Source: Eurosta solidaginis
Lineage: Eukaryota > Arthropoda > Insecta > Diptera > Tephritidae
Assembly (NCBI RefSeq): GCF_040869045.1
Contig: NC_090324.1
Location: forward strand, 188,540,028-188,604,027
Direction of reading: 5' to 3'
DNA length: 64,000 bases
This document shows positions 12,347 through 23,500 of this stretch, in pieces (within the stretch, counting starts at the first letter, position 1; every line of letters begins with the position of its first letter). The notes under the pieces are model-generated. The model saw nothing but the letters and a program-made list of their open reading frames with translations. It did no database searches and had not been told where the DNA came from. The position numbers were made by a program, and so were the translations under genes.

Positions 12347-14605
12347 AAACAAGTAAGGAAGGCTCAGTTCGGGTGTAACCGAACATTACATACTCAGTTG
12401 AGAGCTATGGAGACAAAATAGGGAAAATCACCATGTAGGAAAATGAACCTAGGGTAACCCTGGAATGTGGTTGTATGACATGTGTATCAAATGGAAGGTA
12501 TTAAAGAGTATTTTAAGAGAGAGTAGGCCATAGTTCTATGGATGGACGCCATTTAGGGATATCGCCATAAAGGTGGACCAGGGCTGACTCTAGAATTTGT
12601 TTGTACGATATGGGTATCAAATGAAAGGTGTTACTGAGCATTTTAAGAGGGAGTGGGCCTTAGGTCTATCGGTGGACGCCTTTTCGAGATATCGCCATTG
12701 AGGTGGACCAGGGGTGACTCTAGAATGTGTTTGTACGATATGGGTATCAAATGAAAGGTGGTAATGAGTATTTTAAAAGGGAATGGGCTTTAGTTCTATA
12801 GGTGAACGCCTTTTCGAGAAATCGCCATAAAGGTGGACCAGGGGTGACTCTAGAATATGTTTGTACGATATGGGTATCAAATGAAAGCTGTTAATGAGTA
12901 TTTTGAAAAGGAGTGATCCTTAGTTCCATAGGTGAACGCCGTTTCGAGATATCGCCATAAAGGTGGACCAGGGGTGTCTCTAGAATGTGTTTGTACGATA
13001 TGGGTATCAAACGAAAGGTGTTACTGAGCATTTTAAGAGGGAGTGGGCATTAGGTCTATAGGTGGACACCCTTTCGAGATATCGCCATTAGGGTGGGACA
13101 GGGGTGACTCTAGAATGTTTGTACGATATGGGTATCAAACGAAAGGTGTTACTGAGCATTTTAAAAGGAAGTGGACATTAGGTCTATAGGTGGACGCGTT
13201 TTCGAGATATCGCCATTAGGGTGGGCCAGGGGTGACTCTAGAATGTTTGTACGATATGGGTATCAAACGAAAGGTGTTACTGAGCATTTTAAGAGGGAGT
13301 GGGCATTCGGTCTATAGGTGGACGCTTTTTCGAGATATCGCCATTAGGATGGGCCAGGGATGACTCTAGAATGTGTTTGTATCATTTTCTTCTACTTAAT
13401 ATGGTAGGTGTCACACCCATTTTACAAAGTTTTTTCCAAAGTTATATTTTGTGTCAATAAACCAATCCAGTTACCATGTTTCATCCCTTTTTTCGTATTT
13501 GGTATAGAATTATGGCATTTTTTCATTTTTCGTAATTTTCGATATCGATAAAGTGGGCGTGGTTATGGTCGGATTTCGGCCATTTTTTATACCAAGATAA
13601 AGTGAGTTCAGATAAGTACGTGGGCTAAGTTTAGTAAAGATATATCGGTTTTTGCTCAAGTTATTGTGCGGCCGAGCGGAAGGACAGACGGTGGACTGTG
13701 TATAAAAACTGGGCGTGGCTTCCACCGATTTCGCCCATTTTCACAGAGAACAGTTACCGTCATAGAATCTATGCCCCTACCAAATTTGAGAAGGATTGGT
13801 AAATTTTTGTTCGACTTATGGCATTAAAAGTATTCTAGACAAACTAAATGAAAATGGGCGGAGCCACGCCCATTTTGAAATTTTCTTTTGTTTTTGTATT
13901 TTGTTGCATCATATCATTACTGGAGTTGAATTTTGACTTAATTTACTTATATACAGTAAAGATATTAAATTTTTTGTTAAAATTTGAATTTAAAAAATTT
14001 TTTTTTAAAAAGTGGGCGTGGTCGTTCTCCGATTTTGCTAATTTTTATTTAGCACATATACAGTAATAGTAGTAACGTTCCTGCCAAATTTCATCATGAT
14101 ATCTTTAACGACTGTCAAATTACAGCTTGCAAAACTTTTAAATTACCATCTTGTAAAAGTGGGCGGTGCCACGTCCATTGTCCAAAATCTTACTAATTTT
14201 CTATTCTGCGTCATAACGCCAACCCATCTACCAAGTTTCATCGCTTTAACCGCCTTTGGCAATGAATTATCGCATTTTTTCGGTTTTTCGAAATTTTCGA
14301 TATCGAAAAAGTGGGCGTGGTTATAGTCCGATATCGTTAATTTTAAATTGCGATCTGAGATGAGTGCCCAGGAATCTACATACCAAATTTCATCAAGATA
14401 CCTCAAAATTTACTCAAGTTATCGTGTTAACGGACAGACGGACGGACGGACGGACGGACGGACATGGCTCAATCAAATTTTTTTTCGATACTGATGATTT
14501 TGATATATGGAAGTCTATATCTATCTCGATTCCTTTATACCTGTACAACCAACCGTTATCCAATCAAAGTTAATATACTCTGTGAGCTCTGCTCAACTGA
14601 GTATA
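12347..14605 (+). mobile_element. Satellite-bearing nonautonomous element, copy B (complete ends)
   Basis: Full-length example in this window. The head hairpin is at 12367-12384, with TACTCAGTTGAG just after it. The 130-bp array spans 12469-13387, followed by the GTGGGCGTGG-rich tail. A GGAC/GGAG-type microsatellite lies at about 14431-14463. The conserved 3' end includes CTCAACTGAGTATAAA, which is the inverted complement of the head motif. No coding frame is recognised. The inverted ends and central tandem repeats are compatible with a Helitron/Helentron-like nonautonomous element; this is an inference. Confidence 0.75.
12469..13387 (+). repeat. Tandem array of ~130-bp units (copy B)
   Basis: Same array as 5872-6790 at an offset of 6597, with the same number and order of units. 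Confidence 0.9.
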
Positions 14606-15213
14606 AATAAAATTAAAGAAAAAAAAACTTTTTTAAAAATAAGCTTTTATTATTTTGGTTAATAAAATTAACTACAAAGTAAACAATAAATTGACTCTAA
14701 AGAAATATAACACTTTATAAGTTCATTGTAAGCTTAAACGATAATTAGGTTTTTTCGTCTGCGACAAAAAATTCAATATCGTACATAATTATATATTTTT
14801 AACATTAAAACTTTACACCTAAATTATTAAATCTTACAGTTTATATCAAAGTCCAAATTGTTCTAATAAAAAATGTGTTAAATTTTGATGGTATAATTAA
14901 GAACATTTAGGATCTCATTTTCTTGCTATCGCAATGTAACACGCTTTTATTAGAACAATTAGGACTGTGATATAAACTGTAAGCTTTAATAATTTAGGTG
15001 TCAAGTTTTAATGTTAAAAATATATAATTATGTACGATATAGAATTTTTTTGTCGCAGACGAAAAAGCCTAATTATCGTTTAAGCTTACAATGAACTTAT
15101 AAAGTGTTATATTTCTTTAGAGTCAATTTATTGTTTACTTTGTTGTTAATTTTATTAACCAATATAATAAAAGCTTATTTTTAAAAAAGTTTTTTTTTTT
15201 CTTTAATTTTATT
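14606..15213. mobile_element. Foldback element with ~270-bp inverted arms
   Basis: The left arm (about 14606-14880) reads as the reverse complement of the right arm (about 14938-15213), with few mismatches, around a ~57-bp spacer. The outer ends are AATAAAATTAAAG and CTTTAATTTTATT. There is no open frame of interest. The layout is that of a foldback or long-TIR MITE-like nonautonomous DNA element. A target duplication could not be called because both flanks are A/T-rich. Confidence 0.8.
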
Positions 15214-17250
15214 TTTTACTTTTTAGTTCGTTTTATTAACAAGTAATAGAAGCTTGTTCTTAGAAAAGCCTTTTTCTTAAATTTAATTTAAATATGATTT
15301 TTTTTTTAATTTTTAGTAGAGTGAAATATTGTTTCAATTAGTTACGTAAACTTTAGTTAGTTATTTGTAACGTTTCTCATTCTATCCATTTCGTTTAATG
15401 CATTAACATTAGAGGGTTTCTTCGAAGTCAACTTTGAACAGTCAAGTTCTTCACTTCGAATACCTGCTAAAGACCTAACTCGGCTTTTGACAGAAAGCAC
15501 ATATAAAATTGTGTCAAACAGTGTTAACTAACTTAAAATCATATTTTATTGTGACTTGGCCTATGTGGCGTTCAGTTTACAACTACTCATTGCAGATCTC
15601 TGCTCTGTGTGTTAAATCTGTATAAATAATAGCCATATTTTTTTTTACACGTAAACGTCTATACGCTTTAATTTATATGGACTGCTAAGCGCCAAACTTT
15701 AAATACACCTCTGAAGTTGCTGCGCATAAAATGTGTACTAATAAATTCCAATACGCATTATACGCAGATGTAACTGAAATATGTGTTTTTGTTTCACCCC
15801 CTACACTAATTCTATGTATTCCATGTGTGTTCACAATTCATCGCAACTGATTTAGCTATATGGTATACACAGGCATACAACAGAGGGTCGTGTCTCCGCT
15901 TTTCGGTACACGCTGTAGCTGTAGCTAGTTGTTTAACCACTGCCGCTAGATGGGTATCCTAAGCATTATGTAAGCGAGGATAGGCGTTTTTTTCACGCGC
16001 AAACGTAAACCTATACGCGTGTATAAAAAAACACGGCTAATATTCCAACTTTCGCTTAGCTAAAATTCCATCGCCAAAAATCTGTAAAACAAAATCAAGT
16101 CCGCAGAAAAGTATGCAACACTTACCGATAAGAGCCTAACCGCGTTAGCGTTCGTTGTATCACAGAATTTTTACACTTTGAAAATGACGGCTGTTGTTTG
16201 CAAGGTTGCATTCCTTTGAGTGTTCGTTTTCACCATCTGGATTAACAAAGTCATGAGCCTGGGCATTCGCGCAATTTTAGTGATGTAAATTGCATGGCGC
16301 CAGCGCCAATGCGGTGCCAGCTCAATGGTAGCTCATTGACGAAATGACTCCAAGCGAATTTTTGACGCTACTTAGTAGTGAGTGCGTAGTACATTTTACT
16401 TGCGCTATTGAGTGAAACGACTTTTGTGTGTCAGGCACGAGTTTGGTGTTATTGGCGCTACTGGCAATGATGACACTGAGCTGTTGACGGTAGCGCTGGT
16501 AGTTCAGATTTTGAATCAGAGAAAGAATTGATGACCCGTGTAAATTATTATGGCTTTCGCCGTGTAAATTATTATGGTGTATTTGTATATTTTAGATTTA
16601 ATGCACAATTAATATGTGTGTGTTTGAGCGGCCAAATAATAACAGTAGTATTGCTAAAGTGTTGATTAGTTGATGGAATGTCGCTAATTTCCTAGCGATG
16701 ATCAGCAGATTGTCAATATTTCGTTCAACGGACGCGCGAAATTGCCACATCTGCTCAAATTTTCCAAGATTTTCCTTTCTTGATTTAACTTAAGCTGTTA
16801 TGCCAATATTTTTCAGCCAGCTTTTTTCAAATAGGTAATTTTTCCAAAAGCAAAATAAATTACAGAAAAGATTACAGAGTTAAACAGTCTTAAAAACTCA
16901 GCTATGTTGGTTATACACAGAAATACAACAGAGGGTTGTGTCCCCGCTTTTCGCAAGCGTTGAGATTCACCACGCGTGACACGCGTGATTCACCACGTCC
17001 AAATATCACAATCCACGGATAGGTACCGGCGGGTTTGTATGGGACTTAGGCTGTTATGCCACAGTAAATACAAATCTTTACCGATAACTGTGTTATCGAT
17101 TAATTTATCGAATTCTAACAAAGTAATATTGCATTGTCATCGGAGTTATACATGTGTGCAAAATTTCAGCTCAATCGGACACCGGGAAGTGTATCAAATT
17201 TAACTTGCAAGATTCCATTACAGACAACAAAAGTGAAACTAAATAAAAGC
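15214..17250. other. Unassigned AT-rich DNA, no gene
   Basis: No coding frame or RNA gene is recognised. One ~45-bp segment is present twice: 15864-15910 and about 16912-16958. Both copies contain ACAACAGAGGGT and CCGCTTTTCG. This suggests remains of a dispersed repeat. Confidence 0.5.
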
Positions 17251-17545
17251 TTATAATAAAATGGACGGGATCGGTTAAAGACCACGGTAACTTGAATATA
17301 AAACAAGTTAAAAAGGGTCGTAGACTACAATAATAAGCTATAACTTAGCAAAAAAATAGTTTTGAATCAATGATATTTCAGTTATCAAGTTTTATTTTAA
17401 GCGGAAATGGGGAGACATTTTTTTTAAACGGGCGATGCCACGTATTATGTAGAAAAGTAATTTATCTGAAATGAAATGTGCAATTGAAGCTCAGGCTGAG
17501 TATATAATGTTCGGTTACACCCGAACTTAGACACCTTTACTTGTT
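17251..17545 (-). mobile_element. Head of a satellite-family element in reverse
   Basis: On the minus strand from 17545 this reads CAAGTAAAGGTGTCTAAG, then the GTTCGG...CCGAAC hairpin (17509-17526), then ATATACTCAGCCTGAGC. Further in is GTGGTCTTTAACCGAT, the same tail-type block seen at 30684. The inner boundary is uncertain, and no 130-bp array is present, so this is a diverged relative rather than the same subfamily. Confidence 0.6.
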
Positions 17546-17850
17546 TTTTTTTTTTTGCTTTTCTAAGCTAAGAAGTTCCTTCGGAAATATTTATTTATTT
17601 AAATAGGGTAAAATTCCCTTCAATTCAACCGGAACATGTTTTTTTATTTCTACCACCACACCTTTGGTCTCATATTTATGTTATATACTTAAACCAAGAA
17701 ATGTTTCATGTAAATGACAAAAACCAAATTTTTATTCAAGTGAAAAATATGAAGATTTGGTACAGTTTGCAACGCTAGTATGATTTGGTTGGCTAGTTGT
17801 TGTGAATTAGGTTAGGTTCAAGTGGCTGCCGTCCACATCGGAGCGGCACA

Positions 17851-18979
17851 CTAATCAAACCACGTCGTTGAGTTTGTGAAGCTAACTAAGCGTCGTGTAT
17901 TGGCCTCAGCTATATCAGTCAGATCTACAAGAAACATCTTGCCCATAAAACGTTGCCTTTCTCTTCCGAGCGCTGGACATACACAGAGTAGATGCCTAAC
18001 AGTTTCAGGCTCTTCTTCGTTGCCGCAGCTTCTACAATAATCATTAAAACGAGCGCCAATCCTTTCCGAATGCGGTCCAATACAAACATGACCAGTAAGA
18101 AGACCTACAACTAAGGAAAGATCCGTCTTACGAAGGGTGAGAAGCTCTCGCGATCTCTTCCCATTCCATTCCGGCCATGTGAGTTTTGCCGTGTGGCATC
18201 TATCGTGATGCTTCCACCTGGCTCCCGATTCCATCAGTAGAGCCTCCTTTATCTTGAGCTTGCAGGTGGAGAGCGGCATGCCCAATTTCTTCCAGGATGG
18301 CGAAAGTGAAAGGGAGGTACCCTTTGTTGCAAGCTCATCCGCCATCTCATTACCTGATGTGCCCTTATGTTCCGGAACCCATACCAGATGCAGAGTAAAC
18401 TGTCCAGCCATCACGTTAAGTGATCTGCGAAAGCCTACTACAGTTACAGAATTAGTTTAGACAGAGTCAAGGGCTTTCAGTGCTGCTAAATGTGCTTCTG
18501 AGAGAATGCCTTCTGCCTGAGGTAGTCCACAGTGTCTTGTATGGCCGCAAGGTCGGCCTGAAATACTCTACAGTGATCCGGAAGGCAAAACGATCTTTGT
18601 ATTTCCAAACGTTCCGAATAGACACCCCTCCGACCCTGTTATCCAGCTTAGATCCATCTGTGTAGATCTGAATGCTGTTAGTGGGCCAATCAGGGTCATT
18701 CACCCACTGTTCCCTCTCAGGGATTAATATCTCGTATCCGTTGTTAAAGTTGGTATGTGGTTTGCAGAAATCTGTCCATTCTGGTGTGCAGAATCTGTCG
18801 AGGATTTCAGTATGGTTGCAGTGAGACCATGTGGTCAGTTTCCTCAGCCTAATAGCTGCACATGCTGCATATTTTACGCCTACTATATCTATGGGTAGTA
18901 GGTTCAGTATTACATTCATAGCCTCCGTTGGCGTTGTGCGGATGGCTCCGCTTATGCATAGTAGTGTAGATCTTTGCAC
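17851..18979 (-). pseudogene. LOA-like ORF2: RNase H and C-terminal region
   Basis: RNase H removes RNA from the RNA:DNA hybrid during reverse transcription. The frame at 18979-18467 holds the YTDGSK active-site motif (IQIYTDGSKLDN). After a frame change near 18460, the frame at 18414-17851 carries WVPEHKGTSGNEMADELA, the last conserved RNase H block. Next comes a cysteine/histidine stretch (CRSCG...E..RHLLCVCPAL) typical of the element's C-terminus. The frame change separates the two halves, so the protein is not intact. An RNase H after the RT supports the I/LOA/R1 side of the non-LTR tree. Confidence 0.75.
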
Positions 18980-20837
18980 CTATTGAAGAGCAAGAACCGT
19001 CGAGGATTTATTCAGGGCGGGCCACCATACCGCCACACCGTATAGCAATATTGGCCTAACTATGGCCGTGTATATCCAATTTACTATCATAGGGGACATA
19101 TCCCATTTCCGTCCAATTGACCCTTTACATGTGTAGAGGGCAACCGTGGTCTTACGTACACGCTCAGTGGTGTTCTCTGTCCAGTTCAATTTCTTATCTA
19201 GTGTGAGCCCTAGATAGTGTGCGGACTCCATAAACTTAAGCACTGTGTTTGCCAGCACTGGAGTTGAGAGAGGTGGTATCTTATACCTCCTCGCAAAGAG
19301 CACCAGCTCCGTTTTAGTTGGTTTCACGTCCAGACCATTATCAACGGCCCATGCTTCGACCCTTCTTAATTCCACCTGCATCATATCGCAGAGAGTTTGG
19401 GGAAACTTCCCACTTATCACCAAGGCAAGGTCGTCAGCATTGGCTATAACTTTACAGCCCTCTCCTCCTACATGTCTCTTAGCAGCTGATTCACCGCCAA
19501 GACCCACAGCAGAGGGAATAGGACTCCACCTTGGGGAGTTCCCCTACTGACGAACCTGCTCACCGATACCCCTGCAAGTTCTGCCTGTATTACGCTGCAT
19601 AGCAGCAATTGGTGCACGAGACCCACCAGCTGCGATTCGGTGCCCAGATGAGTCAGCACCTTAATGATTAAGTCGGGTTTGATGTTATTGAACGCTCCTT
19701 CTATGTCTAGGAAGGCTGCCAGGCAGTATTCCTTGAAGGAGAACGATCTCTCTATGCACGATGTAATTTCGTGCAATGCCGTTTCTGTTGATTTACCCTT
19801 CATATAGGTGTGTTGTGCTTCAGAGAGTTGGTCATTCACTGCCTCCCTGATATATGTTTCCATCAGCCTCTCCATCATCTTTAGTTGAAACGAGGATAGG
19901 CTTTGCGTGCCACGCTTTGCCTGCCTTAGGAATAAATACCACTTTAGATATTTTCCATGTACGTGGGATGTGGTTTAGTGCCACGACATCTCCTACTATA
20001 GCGTATAGCCAGTTATTGTTGCATTCCAGTGATTGTTGTAGTTGTATAGGTGTAACTCCGTCCGGCCCTGGAGTTTTCAATGGTTTAAAAGATTGGATGG
20101 CCCAAGATATCTTCTCTCTTGTAATTAGGTTGTGCAGTATAGGTTGCACTGTTGCTTGTGTCAAGCTTTCTGTATCCCCTTGTTAGTTCCTAGATGCACC
20201 TGGAAAGTGTCTATTCAGCAGTAGGTCCAGGGTTTCCTCCCCAGTTTCGGTCCACGAACCATCAGGCCTTGTCCAGCATCCTGGGGCCGTATTAACTGAT
20301 CTGGAAAGTACATTCCAGAGTCTCCCCCCTCCAGACAGTTTTTCCATGCTGCGACAGAAATCTCGCCAGGATGTTCTTTGTATACTTCCCAATGCTGCAA
20401 ATCGCCAGAGGCTTTAGCTGCATTGAAAGCGGTCCTACTTAACCTGCGAAGGTTTTCGATTTGTGAGCTCCACCATGGTGGCTTCTTTTTACCCCTTTGA
20501 ATTATCTTGGGACAGACTTTATCTAGTGCATTACGGCATGCCCCCTTGAAGTTATTTACCAGTCTTTCCAGTTCTGGTGTGCTACCTGGCGTTTCGGGTA
20601 CGCTCTCAAGTGGCAATATCTTAACTAGCTCCCTATTGTATTCTTGTCAGTTTGTATTTTTAATATTTCTGGTAGCAGCGCTCTGCTTTTTCACCAAGCC
20701 TAAGTCGAATTGGATTTAACGATGACCAGAGAATGAGTGGTCTTTCAGGACCCTCAAGTCTCCGACCAACTCCTCCGCCTCTTCTGTGACTAGGGTGCCA
20801 TCGAGAACTTTCCTTCTTGTTTTTGTAATAAAGGTTG
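18980..20837 (-). pseudogene. LOA-like ORF2: endonuclease end, linker and reverse transcriptase
   Basis: Read 5' to 3' on the minus strand. The endonuclease tail (20837 to about 20700) includes a DHSFSGHR block and a TAA stop. A linker follows at 20616-20215. RT fingers lie at 20164-19832 (KTPGPDGVTP, VVFIPKAGK), then the palm at 19878-19468 (FLDIEGAFNNI, SRGTPQGGV). The ADDLALV catalytic block lies in 19507-18980. Adjacent frames overlap or shift at about 19860, 19490 and 20200; a short block between VVFIPKAGK and MMERLMETYI is damaged. The catalytic aspartates are still legible, but the gene cannot make a full protein. Confidence 0.75.
20833..20837. repeat. Target-site duplication GGTTG, left
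   Basis: GGTTG directly precedes the TGTTGCC start of the left LTR and is repeated at 27228-27232 directly after the right LTR. A five-base duplication is usual for BEL/Pao elements. Confidence 0.8.
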
Positions 20838-21239
20838 TGTTGCCGCCGCCACTGCCTTATTTACTTGCATTAGCTAAGAGTTATAATGTTTTCTTTTATC
20901 TTTATTAGCATACGATACATGCTTACATACATGAACTTCATCCATGTTCTACGTATGTAAGTATGTAGGTAATTACATATGTACCTACATATTAATCTCT
21001 TTTCTACGGTAAAATCATATTAATATTTCTTGTACCTTACGTTAAAATCAGCCGGTCAAAAAATGCTTAAAAAGACATTGTACACTAGAAATAATTGAAT
21101 ATTGTTATTTGTCAAGCGGTAGTGAACATATTGTTTTAAAGCTTATCGTTACTCACTTAATTACTTGTTCTATTTTAATAAAAAGTGAATGCTGTTAAAA
21201 TTTGTTTTTCTTTCTGCTTGGCAAAGAATCAAGGTTGTT
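20838..21239 (+). repeat. BEL-1 5' LTR
   Basis: Begins TGTTGCCGCCGCC and matches 26837-27227 throughout with substitutions and small indels. The right boundary is placed by alignment with the other LTR (AAGGTTGTT against AAGATTATA), so it may be off by a few bases. Confidence 0.8.
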
Positions 21240-21384
21240 TTTTCTTTAAAACAATATTTTTCAATTGGATTGTTCTTTAAAACAACATTTAACTTTCTGA
21301 AAATCCAATTTCTATAAAACAATAACCAATTATCGCATTTCAAATCGTGACAAAATACTGCCGGAAAACGAGTTCAATTGAAAC

Positions 21385-22690
21385 AAATGCGATTCGAAAG
21401 ACACCGATCGTATGGTGCAGTGCGATTCTTGCGACAAGTGGTATCATTTTGAGTGTGTCGCGGTATATTTTAGCGTTGCGGACGTAAGCTGGAACTGTTC
21501 CAATTGTCAGTAAGCCCCAGTGACCTCAACAAGCGTGTCGCAACCTACACATCAAACGCCGCCTATTAAAACAACCGCTGATCTCCTCAGCGGGACGCAA
21601 GTTACAACGTCACCAACACCAATTGCTCGAACCGATGCTGACCGTAATGTAAGGCGCGATAACCTCCGAAGAGATCTAAGGCCGAGCTTCTCTTCCAATT
21701 TGCGTCGTGCTCCTCTTGATTTTCCCTACAAATTGGCCGGACGGGACCTACATGTTTTATGCCGACTCCGAACGGCATCTGCAAGGCAGAGAGCTTTTCA
21801 TGGCAGAAATACACCCGAAACGCTTGCCAAACACTGCCGAGGGGCGACCCCGCTTATAAAATGACAATTGTGCATATAAAAAAGCACAACAACCATGTTT
21901 GAATAATCACGGGCCTAGCAACGCAACATCAACACCATCAGAAACCATAGTACCATCGAAACAGAGTTTGCCGGTTGACGTACAAAACAACAGGTACATG
22001 CAAAGATTTTTCCATAAACCAAGCGAACCACACTTGCCTAACAGCAACACCTCATCTCAAACACAGTTGCAGCTGCAGATGCTGGAAGAAGAAAAAGAGC
22101 TTCAACGCCAATATTTGGATAGGAAATATAAAATTCTTTCACAGGGTGAACCGCATGGCTCGTGTTTGCTAGCGAATAACTTTCCTTTACGCCGACCAAC
22201 ACCTGCGAAAATTGTTGCTAGATAGTAATACCTAAAGAACTTCCAAAATTCGACGGCAATCCCGAAGATTGGCCGCTCTTCATTAGCAACCACAGAAATA
22301 TCACCGAGTTGGCCGATTACACTGATGGCGAGAATCTAATGCGCCTTCAATAGTGCCTTCGTGATCGTGCTAGGGAATTGGTAAAAAGTAAGCCTTTAAT
22401 TCCGTCAATGGTAAATGAAATAATCCAGACATTAGAGATGTGCTTCGGTCATGCAGAGCATATACTCGACAAGATAGACAAAGCGACAAAAATACCTCCT
22501 TTAAAAGATAAACTTGAAGGCATTATCGAATACGCTCTGACTATCTTAAATATATACTCGAAAATGGAAGCATATAACATGGCGGCTCATTTAAACAACC
22601 CCATGCTTGTTAAAACGTTGGTTGATAAATTGCCGAATAACCACAAACTTAGTTGGGCTATGCACCTAAAAGATAAGAGAATACCATAAA
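21385..22690 (+). pseudogene. BEL-1 gag with PHD-like zinc finger
   Basis: Gag builds the retrotransposon particle. At 21385-21510 the sequence encodes a PHD-type finger (RMVQCDSCDKWYHFECV...WNCSNC), stopped by TAA at 21511. Gag-type frames follow: a coiled-coil-like stretch near 22060-22140 (LQLQMLEEEKELQRQYL), then the DUF1759-type core (LPKFDGNPEDWPLFISN, SKPLIPSMVNEIIQTLEMCFG, LVDKLPNNHKLSWAMH) at about 22235-22680. Stops interrupt it, including TAG near 22220 and 22351. A stretch at about 21655-21860 looks like a separate repeat inside gag. Confidence 0.75.
21655..21862 (+). repeat. Short dispersed repeat embedded in BEL-1 gag
   Basis: Contains GGCCGAGCTTCTCTTCCAAT, GACGGGACCTACATGTTTTA and CAAACACTGCCGAGGGGCGA. 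I recall this wording from a dispersed repeat common in muscoid and tephritid genomes. It does not fit a gag frame. Ends and target duplication are not resolved, and the identification rests on memory. Confidence 0.4.
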
Positions 22691-22904
22691 GTCAAAGTGT
22701 TCAGTCATTGGATATATGCCATAGCTGACGCCGCTAGCCAAGTCGTGTCGCCTACCATGGGTAAGAAAAATGCTTCAGTAAACAGTCATCAACAAAGTTA
22801 CTCAGCTATACGAACGTGTGTCGTAGTAAAAGTGAAGCGCACAAAATTCAAAGTTGTGGTGATTCCAATCGTTGGGTTTGGAAGCCAAATGGAACTTAGT
22901 GAAG

Positions 22905-23500
22905 GAGAATAAACTGTGTCGCCAATGCCTAAATCTTCATCGTAGAAAATTTTGTTCCAACAAACGATGCGGCATCAATGGCTGCACAGCCAATATCATC
23001 CATTATTGCATAAGTGCACATATTCGACACCCGAACGGAGCGAAATAGTGAACGCTCATAGCGATGGGTCGCACTTCAGAATTCTGCCGATACGAGTTTA
23101 TTGTAATGGTAACTCTGTCGACACGTTTGCATTCCTGGACGAGGTCTCGTCAGTGACATTAATTGAGCAGACATTCTTTAATAAATTCGGACTGAAAGGT
23201 AAAAGTGAACCATTAGAGTTGCGATGGACGGGTGATACTACGCAATCTGAGGACGATTCGGTCAAGATCAAAATTGAGGTTCAAGCTGAGTCACGGTTCA
23301 TGCTATACGATGTCCATACAGTCAATAATCTTGGTTTGCCTACACAGTCCTTGAAATTCGATAACATCACCAAGGTAAATCCATATCTAAAAGGTTTGCC
23401 AGTGCAATCGTATACAGGAGCCAAACCAATGATTTTAATTGGGCTAAATAACTGGAGAGTAGCGGTACCTTTGAAGATACGAGAAGGCGGACGTAGTTAA
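22905..23500 (+). pseudogene. BEL-1 zinc knuckle and aspartic protease (DUF1758-type)
   Basis: A cysteine-rich segment at about 22912-23010 (CRQCLNLHRRKFCSNKRCG) is the gag zinc-knuckle region. The protease frame runs to TAA 23498. The expected catalytic segment reads FLDEVSSVTLIE near 23135; BEL/Pao proteases usually have DEGS or DSGS here, so the glycine is replaced by valine. The domain ends with ILIGLNNW, the usual BEL protease C-terminal motif. The enzyme would cut the polyprotein; this copy is expected to be inactive. Confidence 0.75.

Larger units (their letters stand above)
7835..14426 (+). repeat. Tandem duplication unit, copy 2 (6.6 kb)
   Basis: Second copy of the unit, in direct orientation and immediately abutting copy 1. 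Here the satellite-bearing repeat continues past the unit boundary to its natural 3' end at about 14605, so copy 2 keeps the original right flank. The left flank of the unit is kept by copy 1. The junction at 7834/7835 shows only one or two bases of shared sequence. Confidence 0.95.
17806..20837 (-). mobile_element. LOA-like non-LTR retrotransposon, 3' part
   Basis: This is the downstream half of a minus-strand element whose 5' half resumes at 27228. It contains the end of the endonuclease, the linker, reverse transcriptase and RNase H. The 3' end near 17806 reads CCTAACCTAA on the minus strand, a tail type I associate with LOA/Bilbo-like elements. The BEL/Pao insertion at 20838 separates the halves. 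Confidence 0.8.
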
